Shown one piece after another: positions 33,808 through 39,987 of a stretch of DNA of 39,987 bases. This DNA comes from Nitrospira sp. (GTDB lineage: Bacteria; Nitrospirota; Nitrospiria; Nitrospirales; Nitrospiraceae), in the NCBI GenBank assembly GCA_023248215.1, contig JAHFEW010000039.1:1-39987 (forward strand), written 5' to 3'. A program made the translations under genes and the position numbers. The stretch's first letter is position 1. The number at the start of each line of letters is the position of its first letter. The notes beneath the pieces were generated by a model, which was given only the letters and a program-made list of their open reading frames with translations, was not told where the DNA came from and did not search any database.

Positions 33808-34707
33808 GTGAACTCTACCAGCCTGCGTGTCCTGACTCCTGCCAAAGTCAATCTCATCCTGCGGGTACTTGAGCGGCGTCCTGACGGCTTTCACGCCATC
33901 TGGTCGTTGATGCACACGGTCGGACTCGAAGACGAGCTCACCCTCACCATCCAGCCCGGCGGCACTCGTCGGATCGCCTTGCGCTGTGACCATGCCGTAC
34001 TGGCAGCGGATCAGAGTAATCTGGTCTATCGAGCCGCGCAGCTGGTCCTGGACCAGGTCGATCGAACGGTGGATCTGTCGATCACCCTCACCAAGCGCAT
34101 CCCCCTCGGAGCCGGGTTGGGCGGAGGAAGCAGCGATGCCGCAGCCACCATCCTCGGCCTGAGTCGGCTGTTGGGGTTGGGTTGGTCGGTCGAGCAGATG
34201 GCCGGGGTGGGACAACAATTGGGGAGCGATGTACCCTTCTTTTTCCTGGCGCCTGCCGCCTGTGTCACGGGACGAGGCGAACAGGTGCGGCCAGTGCAAG
34301 TGATCGGGACCCGGTGGATTGCGCTTGTGAATCCAGGGTTTCCCGTCGAGACCAAGTGGGCCTACCAGCAGCTTGCTGGGACCAGGACCGCAGTCCGTCC
34401 CCTGTCACCAGCCTTGCAGCAATTGGGCGGCCGCTCGGTGCTGGACTGGTCGGACGTCATCACATTGGCGGAGAATGATTTTGAAGCTCCGGTGTTTGCG
34501 CAACATCCGGTGCTGGCACAGATCAAACACCAACTGCTGAGCCGGGGAGCTGAAGTCGCCCTGTTATCCGGAAGCGGCGCCACGATGTTCGGGGTCTTTC
34601 CGGATCAGGCCGGGGCGGAGCGTGCCGCAGCGGTGTTTGCCCGCGATCCGACCATGAAGGCCTATGCCGTGCCGACCGCCGGCGCACCGGTGACGAGTGT
34701 GGACTGA
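33808..34707 (+). CDS. ispE: 4-diphosphocytidyl-2-C-methyl-D-erythritol kinase IspE
   Basis: A 299-residue GHMP kinase of the MEP isoprenoid pathway. It opens LTPAKVNLILRVLERRPDGF (family: PAKINLxLxVxGxRxDGYH), carries the ATP loop PLGAGLGGGSSDAA (99-112), and has LLSGSGATMFGVF near the end. The IspE-typical GYHxL reads GFHAI here. It starts with GTG at 33808, 21 bases after pilR. The pathway supplies undecaprenyl precursors used by MraY/MurG. No tRNA-Gln follows it, although such a gene often lies between ispE and prs in other bacteria. Confidence 0.94.
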   Translation: MNSTSLRVLTPAKVNLILRVLERRPDGFHAIWSLMHTVGLEDELTLTIQPGGTRRIALRCDHAVLAADQSNLVYRAAQLVLDQVDRTVDLSITLTKRIPLGAGLGGGSSDAAATILGLSRLLGLGWSVEQMAGVGQQLGSDVPFFFLAPAACVTGRGEQVRPVQVIGTRWIALVNPGFPVETKWAYQQLAGTRTAVRPLSPALQQLGGRSVLDWSDVITLAENDFEAPVFAQHPVLAQIKHQLLSRGAEVALLSGSGATMFGVFPDQAGAERAAAVFARDPTMKAYAVPTAGAPVTSVD

Positions 34708-34800
34708 GCGCTGAGGAGCGTAGCGGTGGGGCCAACGTCTGATCGATTGTCCTGCACGTTCCAATCTCGGCTCGTCCGACTCAAGGCTGCCTCGAATTGG

Positions 34801-34830
34801 TTGACAACTTCCAAGAGTTTTCGCTATTGT
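34801..34830 (+). promoter_or_regulatory. Candidate promoter of the prs-rplY-pth group
   Basis: TTGACA (34801-34806), an 18 bp spacer and TATTGT (34825-34830, four of six consensus matches). It lies about 150 bp before the prs start. The leader up to 34980 has no recognisable riboswitch or tRNA. Confidence 0.5.
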
Positions 34831-34980
34831 GCTGTGCTTCGGTAGGCGTCCTCTTGTCCTGACAGTGCACGAGGCTCAGCGGGATTGTAAACAGGTCCTG
34901 TCCGTGCCCACCGTTTTACACGAATTCGACAAGAACCGTAACAGCATCGGCATCGCCACGTACCGTATTGAAGGGGTGGA

Positions 34981-35922
34981 ATGAACAGGGAACTGAAGCT
35001 CTTTTCGGGCAGCGCCAACCCTGCGCTTGCGGGCGCTATCTGTACCTATCTCGATCTGCCTATCGGCGCCGCGACCGTGTCCTCGTTCAGCGACGGCGAA
35101 ATCCGGATGCGTGTCGAAGAAAACGTGCGCGGGGCCGATGTGTTTGTCGTCCAGTCTTGTTGTTCCCCGGTCAACGACTCGATCATGGAAATGCTCATCA
35201 TGATCGATGCGTTGAAACGTTCGTCGGCCAACCGCATTACGGCGGTGATTCCCTATTATGGCTATGCCCGGCAGGACCGCAAGGATCAGCCGCGCGTGCC
35301 GATTTCGGCGAAGCTCGTGGCCGACCTCATCTCGACGGCCGGAGCGGACCGGGTGCTCACGATGGATCTCCATGCGAGCCAGATTCAGGGCTTTTTCAAT
35401 ATTCCAGTGGATAACCTCTATGCCCTGCCGGTTCTCATGGACTACATCACGAAACGGAAGATTGCAGATCTGGTCGTGGTGTCGCCGGATGCGGGCGGGG
35501 TGGAGAGAGCCCGTGCATTCGCGAAACGGTTGCAGGTGAACCTGGCGATCATCGACAAGCGCCGCGAGGGGCCGAACCAGGCGCAGGTGATGAACATCAT
35601 CGGCGACGTGCAGGGAAAAAGCGCCTTGCTGCTCGATGACATGATCGATACGGCCGGCACCATTGTGCAGGGAGCCCAGGCCTGCATCGACAAAGGCGCG
35701 CGGGAGGTGTGGGCCGGTTGCACGCACGGGGTCTTGTCGGGCCCCGCGTTGGAGCGGCTACAGCAGTCCTGTCTGACGGAAGTGCTCGTGACCGATTCGA
35801 TTCCGTTGCGCGGGAAAGAACAGAAGTGTCAAAAATTGAAGGTGTTGTCGGTGGCCCCTCTGTTAGGGGAGGCCATCAGGCGCATCCATGAAGATGAATC
35901 AGTGAGTTCGTTATTCGGGTAG
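34981..35922 (+). CDS. prs: Ribose-phosphate pyrophosphokinase
   Basis: A 313-residue class I PRPP synthase that makes phosphoribosyl pyrophosphate for nucleotides, His and Trp. Motifs are FSGSANPALA, FSDGEIRMRVEENVRGADVF, the ATP region YGYARQDRKDQPRVPISAKL, the metal/flexible loop DLHASQIQGFF, VVSPDAGGVERARAFAK, and the PRPP-binding loop DDMIDTAGTI. Length matches the family (about 315). AAGGGG about nine bases before the ATG supports the start. It is followed by rplY after 37 bases, a common pairing. Confidence 0.96.
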   Translation: MNRELKLFSGSANPALAGAICTYLDLPIGAATVSSFSDGEIRMRVEENVRGADVFVVQSCCSPVNDSIMEMLIMIDALKRSSANRITAVIPYYGYARQDRKDQPRVPISAKLVADLISTAGADRVLTMDLHASQIQGFFNIPVDNLYALPVLMDYITKRKIADLVVVSPDAGGVERARAFAKRLQVNLAIIDKRREGPNQAQVMNIIGDVQGKSALLLDDMIDTAGTIVQGAQACIDKGAREVWAGCTHGVLSGPALERLQQSCLTEVLVTDSIPLRGKEQKCQKLKVLSVAPLLGEAIRRIHEDESVSSLFG

Positions 35923-35959
35923 GCCGTCCGCGTCGAGCGACTGGTCGAGGAGGAGTATC

Positions 35960-36739
35960 ATGAAATTCGATTTGATCGTTGAGAGCAGAGAGGGTGGAGG
36001 CAAGGGCCCCGCGCGTCAACTTCGTCGTGCAGGTCGGGTTCCGGCTGTATTGTATGGACAGGGGGAATGTCTCCTGCTCTCAGTCAAGCCCGATGAGCTT
36101 GTGAAAATTCTGCGTGCCCAGGCCGGGTCCACCGCGCTCATTTCCATCACCATCAACGGGACGAAGGCCAAGGCGAAGCGCACGGCGCTGCTGCGTGACT
36201 ACCAGGTTGACCCGATTGCAGGGAATGTTCTGCATGCGGACTTCTTTGAAGTGGCGATGGATAAGCCGATTCGGGTTAAAGTCCCCGTGCATCTGACCGG
36301 CGGCCAGCCGCTTGGGCTGAAAGAAGGAGGCGTCCTGCATCAGGCGCTACGCGAGTTGCATATCGAATGTCTTCCGTCGGTGTTGCCGGACTTCATTGCA
36401 GTCGATGCGTCGCAGTTGCAGATCAATGAGGGCATCCACCTGAAGGATATTCAGAAGACGGATGGCTTGCGGTTTCTGGACGATCCCGACCACATGGTCG
36501 TGAGTGTGGCCGCACCGATGACCGATGCCAAGCTCGAAGCGTTGCTCACCACCGGAGCGCCTGGTGCCGAAGGGGCCAAGGAACCGGAGGTGGCAGTAAA
36601 GGGCAAAGCGGTGGCCGAAGGGGCCGCCGGCGCGGATGCCGCGGGCAAGGCAGGCGATGCCAAGGCTAGCGCTGCGGCACCCAAAGCTGGAGCTCCTGCA
36701 GCCAAGGGTGATAAGAAGGAACCGGAAAAGAAGAAGTAG
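35960..36739 (+). CDS. rplY: 50S ribosomal protein L25, CTC/TL5 long form
   Basis: A 259-residue general-stress-type L25 that binds 5S rRNA. The N-terminal L25 domain (about 1-92) begins with a SREGGGKGPARQLRRAGRVP segment. The C-terminal TL5 beta domain (about 93-190) includes the NVLHADFFEVAMDKPIRVKV stretch. The last ~65 residues are a low-complexity Ala/Lys/Gly tail ending in KKEPEKKK, longer than in many members. GAGGAG precedes the ATG by about eight bases. It is transcribed with prs and pth. Confidence 0.95.
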   Translation: MKFDLIVESREGGGKGPARQLRRAGRVPAVLYGQGECLLLSVKPDELVKILRAQAGSTALISITINGTKAKAKRTALLRDYQVDPIAGNVLHADFFEVAMDKPIRVKVPVHLTGGQPLGLKEGGVLHQALRELHIECLPSVLPDFIAVDASQLQINEGIHLKDIQKTDGLRFLDDPDHMVVSVAAPMTDAKLEALLTTGAPGAEGAKEPEVAVKGKAVAEGAAGADAAGKAGDAKASAAAPKAGAPAAKGDKKEPEKKK

Positions 36740-36744
36740 TCGCG

Positions 36745-37329
36745 TTGCGCCTTCTCGTTGGATTGGGCAATCCAGGAGCCGATTATGCCAACACGAGGCA
36801 TAATATCGGCTGCTGGGTGATTGAACGGGCAGCGGCGCGTTGGTCGATTCGTCTCACCAGGAAGGGCGCGGCCCAGCGAGGCTCGGGTCGCGCCGGTTCC
36901 AAGCTGGTTGAACTCGCCAGTACCCTCGACTGGATGAACATCACTGGCCCCCCCCTCAAGGGTCTCCTACGCGATCTCGGCCTGACTCCCGATGACCTGG
37001 TGGTCGTGCACGACGACTTGGATATGGAACCAGGGCGTCTACGGATCCGGCAAAACGGCGGGAGCGGAGGCCACAACGGCATCAAATCTGTGATCGAGGC
37101 CTTGGGAACGCCGCAGTTCGTGCGGTTAAAAATCGGTATCGGTCGCCCGGCGCCGAGACAAGACTCCGCAGACTATGTGTTGGAGAGCGTCTCACCAGAC
37201 GAGATGGCGGTCCATGAGCCTTGCCTCGAACGAGCCGTCGATGCGCTCGAACTGCTTCTGAACCGCGATCTCGCCACGGCGATGAATCAGTTCAATGTGC
37301 GGGAACGCGAGGATGCGAATGAGGAATGA
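36745..37329 (+). CDS. pth: Peptidyl-tRNA hydrolase
   Basis: A 194-residue enzyme that releases stalled peptidyl-tRNAs. Motifs are LLVGLGNPGADYANTRHNIG (catalytic His19), VHDDLDMEPGRLRIR (catalytic-site Asp), NGGSGGHNGIKSV, and FVRLKIGIGRP. It starts with TTG at 36745; no ATG is in frame before residue 64, and the TTG start places the conserved LLVGLGNPG correctly. The stop at 37327 lies inside a GGAATGA-type repeat tract, so the last codons (DANEE) may be repeat-derived. It is five bases after rplY. Confidence 0.95.
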   Translation: MRLLVGLGNPGADYANTRHNIGCWVIERAAARWSIRLTRKGAAQRGSGRAGSKLVELASTLDWMNITGPPLKGLLRDLGLTPDDLVVVHDDLDMEPGRLRIRQNGGSGGHNGIKSVIEALGTPQFVRLKIGIGRPAPRQDSADYVLESVSPDEMAVHEPCLERAVDALELLLNRDLATAMNQFNVREREDANEE

Positions 37330-37412
37330 TGAATGTGGAATGAGGAATTTGGAATGTTGAAGCCACACGCTCTGAACGATCATTCCTCATTCCTCATTTC
37401 TAATTCCTCATT
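37318..37412. repeat. Inverted array of GGAATGA-like short repeats
   Basis: From 37318 to 37356 the plus strand repeats AATGAGGAAT-type units (AATGAGGAAT, GATGAATGTG, GAATGAGGAA, TTTGGAATG). After a ~23 base spacer, 37380-37412 carries the complement (CATTCCTCAT twice, then TAATTCCTCATT). The two halves could fold into one long, weakly paired hairpin. The left half covers the last codons of pth; the right half ends 11 bases before ychF. It is unrelated to the 121 bp palindromes. Confidence 0.75.
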
Positions 37413-37423
37413 GGGTTGAAGCT

Positions 37424-38515
37424 ATGGGTCTCTGTTGCGGCATGATCGGGCTGCCGAACGTCGGGAAGACGACGGTCTATAACGCCTTGACCGGCGGCGG
37501 GGCGCTGGCGGCGAATTATCCCTTCGCCACGGTGGATCCCAATACCGGCATTGCCTTGGTGCCGGACCCCAGGCTTACCATGCTGACCGACCTGTTCAAA
37601 TCCAAGAAAACCACCTACAGCACGTTGGAAGTCCGCGACATCGCCGGTCTCGTCGAAGGCGCGAGCAAAGGCGAAGGGCTGGGCAACCAGTTCCTGGGGC
37701 ACATCCGCGAAGTCGATGCGCTGTTGCATGTCGTGCGCTGTTTTCAGGGCACGGACGTGGTGCATGTGAGCGGCGGCGTGGACCCCCTCCGCGATATCGG
37801 GACGATCGAAACCGAGCTGATGTTGGCCGACCTCGACACGCTCGATCGTCGCAAGCAAAAGACCGAGAAAAAAGTGCGGGCCGGCGATAAGAAAGCGGCC
37901 GCCGAACTCACCTTCGTGCAGAAGCTCATGGGGTTGCTCGACCAGGGGGAATGGTTGGGCAATCTCGACTACACCGCCGAAGAGCGGGTCATGCTGACGG
38001 AGTTCCAGCTGCTGGCCGCCAAGCCGGTGCTCTTCGTGGCGAATGTGTCGGAGAATGCCGCGGCGGATGAGGCCATGGTCGCGAAGGTCCGCGAGTTCGC
38101 CGACAAGCGCCGCGCGCGGGTGGTCACGATTTGCGGACAATTGGAAGCCGAACTCTCGACGTTGTCGGATGCGGACCGGGCGGATTTTTTGAAAGAGATG
38201 GGGCTCACCGAATCCGGGCTCGTCCGGCTCACCCGCGAGGCCTACCAACTCCTCAAGATCGTCACCTTCTTCACGGCAGGCGAAGTCGAATCCCGTGCCT
38301 GGCCGATTCCCGAAGGCATGAAAGCACCGCAGGCCGCCGGCAAAATCCACACCGACATGGAGCGTGGCTTCATTCGCGCCGAAGTCTATCACTACAACGA
38401 TCTGCTCGCCTGTGGAAGCGAGGCGAAAGTGAAGGAGAAGGGTCTGTTCCGCCTCGAAGGCAAAGAGTATGTGATTAAAGAAGCGGATGTCGTCTACTTC
38501 CGCTTCAACGTCTGA
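37424..38515 (+). CDS. ychF: Ribosome-associated ATPase YchF (OLA1)
   Basis: A 363-residue Obg-related P-loop protein that prefers ATP. The P-loop GLPNVGKTT is at 9-17, the switch region [20 protein letters not shown] follows at about 70, and the base-recognition motif NVSE replaces NKxD, as is usual in YchF. A coiled-coil insertion (about 120-200) and a C-terminal TGS domain ([20 protein letters not shown]) complete the fold. It acts at the ribosome in stress and translation control. The pairing with pth is common in bacteria. The stop codon is the first part of a hairpin repeat copy (38514). Confidence 0.97.
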   Translation: MGLCCGMIGLPNVGKTTVYNALTGGGALAANYPFATVDPNTGIALVPDPRLTMLTDLFKSKKTTYSTLEVRDIAGLVEGASKGEGLGNQFLGHIREVDALLHVVRCFQGTDVVHVSGGVDPLRDIGTIETELMLADLDTLDRRKQKTEKKVRAGDKKAAAELTFVQKLMGLLDQGEWLGNLDYTAEERVMLTEFQLLAAKPVLFVANVSENAAADEAMVAKVREFADKRRARVVTICGQLEAELSTLSDADRADFLKEMGLTESGLVRLTREAYQLLKIVTFFTAGEVESRAWPIPEGMKAPQAAGKIHTDMERGFIRAEVYHYNDLLACGSEAKVKEKGLFRLEGKEYVIKEADVVYFRFNV

Positions 38516-38641
38516 CAGGCTGCTGAAAAAGGCCCCCAACTTCGTTCTCGGTCGCGCGTCTCCCTGCGACGTACTGCAGCGTACGCCTCAGTCGCCGCAT
38601 TTCCTGCGGCCTTGTTGGATGGCCTTTTTGAGCCGCCTGTC
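38514..38641 (+). repeat. Long imperfect palindrome, copy 3 (terminator-like dispersed repeat)
   Basis: A 128 bp element. Outer arms 38514-38540 (GACAGGCTGCTGAAAAAGGC onward) and 38614-38641 (ending GGCCTTTTTGAGCCGCCTGT plus C) pair over about 27 bp with few mismatches. An inner stem pairs GCGACGTAC (about 38566) with GTACGCCTCAGTCGC (about 38581). It overlaps the ychF stop codon. It shares the GCGGCCTTGxTGG core and A-run/T-run layout with copies 1 and 2, and longer homology with copy 4, including sequence beyond the right arm to about 38660. Confidence 0.87.
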
Positions 38642-38951
38642 AAAACTCAGTCAGTTTCCGCCTTTCTTCTCGGTAATGGTTTGATGTGTTCCTCCTTCCT
38701 CATTTGAAATCGCTCCAGGCTCTATCGCGGCCGGCTGCTCCTCTGACGCTGCGCCGAAGCGGCGCAATGCCGTCGCAGCTTGGTGAGAATTGCGCAACGT
38801 GAACGGCATTGGCGCTGGGGCTCCTACCTCGCCACGCATCCATTCCAGCCGAGGCTGTGATGGATCGAAGGGCCTGACTCCATTCTTCTCTTCACTTCCG
38901 TCCAGCCCCGTTCTATTTGTGCTCAACCGGGCGTTCGTAGTAACATCGATC
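38642..38951. other. Intergenic stretch without a recognisable gene
   Basis: About 310 bases between repeat copy 3 and the toxin-antitoxin operator. Its first ~20 bases continue the homology with repeat copy 4. A short GC hairpin (TGCGCCG-AAG-CGGCGCA, 38750-38766) lies in the middle but has no T-run. A 91-codon minus-strand frame (38651-38926) covers most of it; it lacks any recognisable motif and is rich in Glu/Ala/Pro, so I do not call it a gene. Confidence 0.5.
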
Positions 38952-38973
38952 GTATCAGAATTGTATCAGAATT
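38952..38973. promoter_or_regulatory. Tandem 11-bp direct repeat, likely antitoxin operator
   Basis: GTATCAGAATT occurs twice back to back (38952-38962 and 38963-38973), ending 24 bases before the preferred antitoxin start. TATGAT (38973-38978) could be a -10 element. Phd/YefM antitoxins repress their own operons from short repeated sites, so this placement fits autoregulation. Confidence 0.5.
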
Positions 38974-38997
38974 ATGATAAACGAAAGGATGGGCGGC

Positions 38998-39270
38998 ATG
39001 CCAATCATTAAGCCGATTTCGGACCTCCGGAATAAGACGAATGAACTCTCTGAATTGGTTCATGGGGGCCGGGAACCGGTGTTCATCACAAAGAACGGCG
39101 AGGGCGACATGGTGCTTATGTCGCTTGCTCAGTATGGTGAACTCCAGCGCAAGCTCGAACTCTATGGAAAACTGGCGATGGCTGAAACGCAGGTCGCGGC
39201 CGGGGACCGTGGCCGTCCACTTGGGCAGGTTCTGAAAACCTTGCGGAAACGGATCCGTGAGGCCCAATAG
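38998..39270 (+). CDS. Phd/YefM family antitoxin
   Basis: A 90-residue type II antitoxin. The DNA-binding N-terminus MPIIKPISDLRNKTNELSEL is typical of Phd/YefM, followed by GREPVFITKNGEGDMVLMSL, the conserved 'repurpose and repress' core. The C-terminal part is helical and basic and should wrap the toxin. The ATG at 38998 is chosen because AAAGGA (38984-38989) lies eight bases upstream and homologues begin MPIIKPISDLR; an ATG at 38974 falls in the probable promoter. It overlaps the toxin gene by 14 bases. Confidence 0.9.
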   Translation: MPIIKPISDLRNKTNELSELVHGGREPVFITKNGEGDMVLMSLAQYGELQRKLELYGKLAMAETQVAAGDRGRPLGQVLKTLRKRIREAQ

Positions 39271-39574
39271 ATATACAGTCCGCCTTCTCTCGATTGCAGA
39301 GCAGGATCTCCAGGAGATTCTGGACTTCATTGCCGCCGACAGTCTCCAGGCGGCACTCACTCTAGCTGATCGGATCGAGACGGATCTGTATCGGCTCGGG
39401 CAACATCCCTATCTTGGAAAGGTTCCTAACGATGAAGGCCTCGTGGGGATGGGGTATCGGGTGCTCGTGATTGAAAACTATCTCGTGTTTTACAAAGTGA
39501 AAGGACGGACGGTCTTGGTGCATAGGATCCTGCACGGGGCACGGGATCTCCCAGGCCTGCTCGAAGACATGTGA
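39257..39574 (+). CDS. RelE/ParE family toxin
   Basis: A 105-residue toxin of the RelE/ParE superfamily. The opening YTVRLLSIAEQDLQEILDFI, the middle helix ALTLADRIETDLYRLGQHPY, and the ending YRVLVIENYLVFYKVKGRTV followed by VHRILHGARDL match the family pattern. ParE members poison gyrase and RelE members cut mRNA at the ribosome. The HxARDL ending with Arg occurs in both branches, so the target is uncertain. It starts with GTG inside the antitoxin gene, giving coupled translation. The pair lies between repeat copies 3 and 4. Confidence 0.88.
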   Translation: MRPNRYTVRLLSIAEQDLQEILDFIAADSLQAALTLADRIETDLYRLGQHPYLGKVPNDEGLVGMGYRVLVIENYLVFYKVKGRTVLVHRILHGARDLPGLLEDM

Positions 39575-39987
39575 CTATCTCCAGCCGGGCGATAGCATCT
39601 GGAATCGTGAGAGGATATGGTGCTGGACCTGGGTGGGTGCCAGACAACGATGCGATCGGAAGACCGGACTCAGAAGAATTCCGTCTCAGTGTATGACTGT
39701 AAGTGAGAAGCGAAGGTGAAGGAAAATGGCCGGTCCCGCGCTCCCTGCGACGTACCGAAACGTATGCCTCAGTCGCCGCGCTTCCTGCGGCCTCGTTGGA
39801 TGGCCTTTTTGAGCAGCCTGTCGGGACTCAGTTAGTTCACGCCGCTCTCCTCGCCAGCGTGTTATCGGTCCCTTAGTCCTTGACCATATTGCCCGGACAG
39901 CGCGTTGGCGTTTGGAAAGCAGAGAGGCCTGAGCTATGTGATCCGTGGCATTCACTTGCTGGACACGGTGGCTATAAGACTGGCTAG
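39575..39987. other. Gene-free end of the window
   Basis: About 410 bases with no supported gene. Repeat copy 4 occupies 39712-39822. The rest (39575-39711 and 39843-39987) shows no recognisable motif. A minus-strand frame over 39686-39955 mostly translates the repeat and is rejected. Confidence 0.5.
39712..39822 (+). repeat. Long imperfect palindrome, copy 4, left arm degraded
   Basis: The right half is intact and nearly identical to copy 3: CTCAGTCGCCGC, TTCCTGCGGCCT, then GTTGGATGGCCTTTTTGAGC through 39822. The inner stem is kept (GCGACGTA near 39747, CGTATGCCTCAGTCGC near 39760). The left arm reads GGTGAAGGAAAATGGCC and pairs only partly, so this copy is decayed. Homology with copy 3 continues past the arm to about 39842. 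It lies about 140 bp after the toxin gene. Confidence 0.7.

Noticed and set aside
34708-34980. Possible tRNA-Gln between ispE and prs, a common location in other bacteria
   Set aside because: No T-arm GTTCGAATCC-type sequence or cloverleaf could be found; the gap holds a candidate promoter instead.
38750-38766. GC hairpin TGCGCCG-AAG-CGGCGCA as a terminator
   Set aside because: No T-run follows on either strand and it is far from gene ends; left as a minor structure.
38651-38926. A 91-codon minus-strand frame before the toxin-antitoxin pair
   Set aside because: No motif, no ribosome binding site noticed, and it starts in the flank of a repeat copy; coding is unsupported.
39686-39955. An 89-codon minus-strand frame at the window end
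   Set aside because: It largely translates repeat copy 4 and has no protein-like features.

Overview
This 40 kb window reads as a chromosomal housekeeping segment from a GC-rich, Gram-negative, DAP-type bacterium, most likely Nitrospira or a close relative in Nitrospirota. That placement is inference from three things: a complete division/cell-wall (dcw) cluster ending in a Gram-positive-like yggS-proC-yggT-divIVA tail, a PilC/PilS/PilR type IV pilus block, and general protein character. No 16S or other decisive marker is present. I see no rRNA, tRNA, CRISPR array, prophage or intact insertion sequence.

Layout. (1) 1-5.4 kb is a mixed segment: an orphan antitoxin-like gene on the minus strand, a CstA peptide/pyruvate transporter, YajQ, a seven-repeat beta-propeller lipoprotein, and a secreted coiled-coil protein of unknown function on the minus strand. 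Two copies of a ~121 bp imperfect palindrome sit directly behind cstA and yajQ. (2) 5.4-6.1 kb is a gene-poor leader. It holds a tight cluster of DnaA-box sequences, an AT-richer stretch and a strong sigma70-type promoter. (3) 6.1-23.8 kb is one tightly packed, probably single-operon dcw cluster: rsmH-ftsL-ftsI-murE-murF-mraY-murD-ftsW-murG-murC-murB-ddl-ftsQ-ftsA-ftsZ. Stops and starts overlap at many junctions, and mraZ is missing from its usual place. (4) 23.8-26.9 kb continues on the same strand with pgeF, yggS, proC, yggT and divIVA. (5) 27.0-29.1 kb holds a serine hydrolase of the beta-lactamase fold, a convergent small unknown gene, and a CDP-alcohol phosphatidyltransferase with its own promoter. 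(6) 29.3-33.8 kb is pilC-pilS-pilR. (7) 33.8-38.5 kb holds ispE, prs, rplY, pth and ychF. (8) 38.5-40 kb is an accessory patch: a Phd/YefM-RelE/ParE toxin-antitoxin pair lying between two more copies of the palindrome.

How the genes work together. The central cluster supplies the cytoplasmic peptidoglycan precursor route (MurB-F, Ddl, MraY, MurG), the septal synthase pair FtsW/FtsI, and the divisome proteins FtsL, FtsQ, FtsA and FtsZ. DivIVA and YggT then connect to division-site or polar organisation. DnaA boxes ahead of the first gene suggest, but do not prove, coupling of replication initiation to division.

The most distinctive feature is the four-copy hairpin family (2460, 3120, 38514 and about 39712). 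The copies share architecture, show compensatory arm changes, lie in the same orientation behind genes, and have the A-run/stem/T-run layout of bidirectional terminators. I found no convincing new multi-gene system. The strongest leads are this repeat family, the DnaA-box leader, a tandem conserved C-terminal peptide in FtsZ, and the repeat-bearing secreted protein at 4312-5403.
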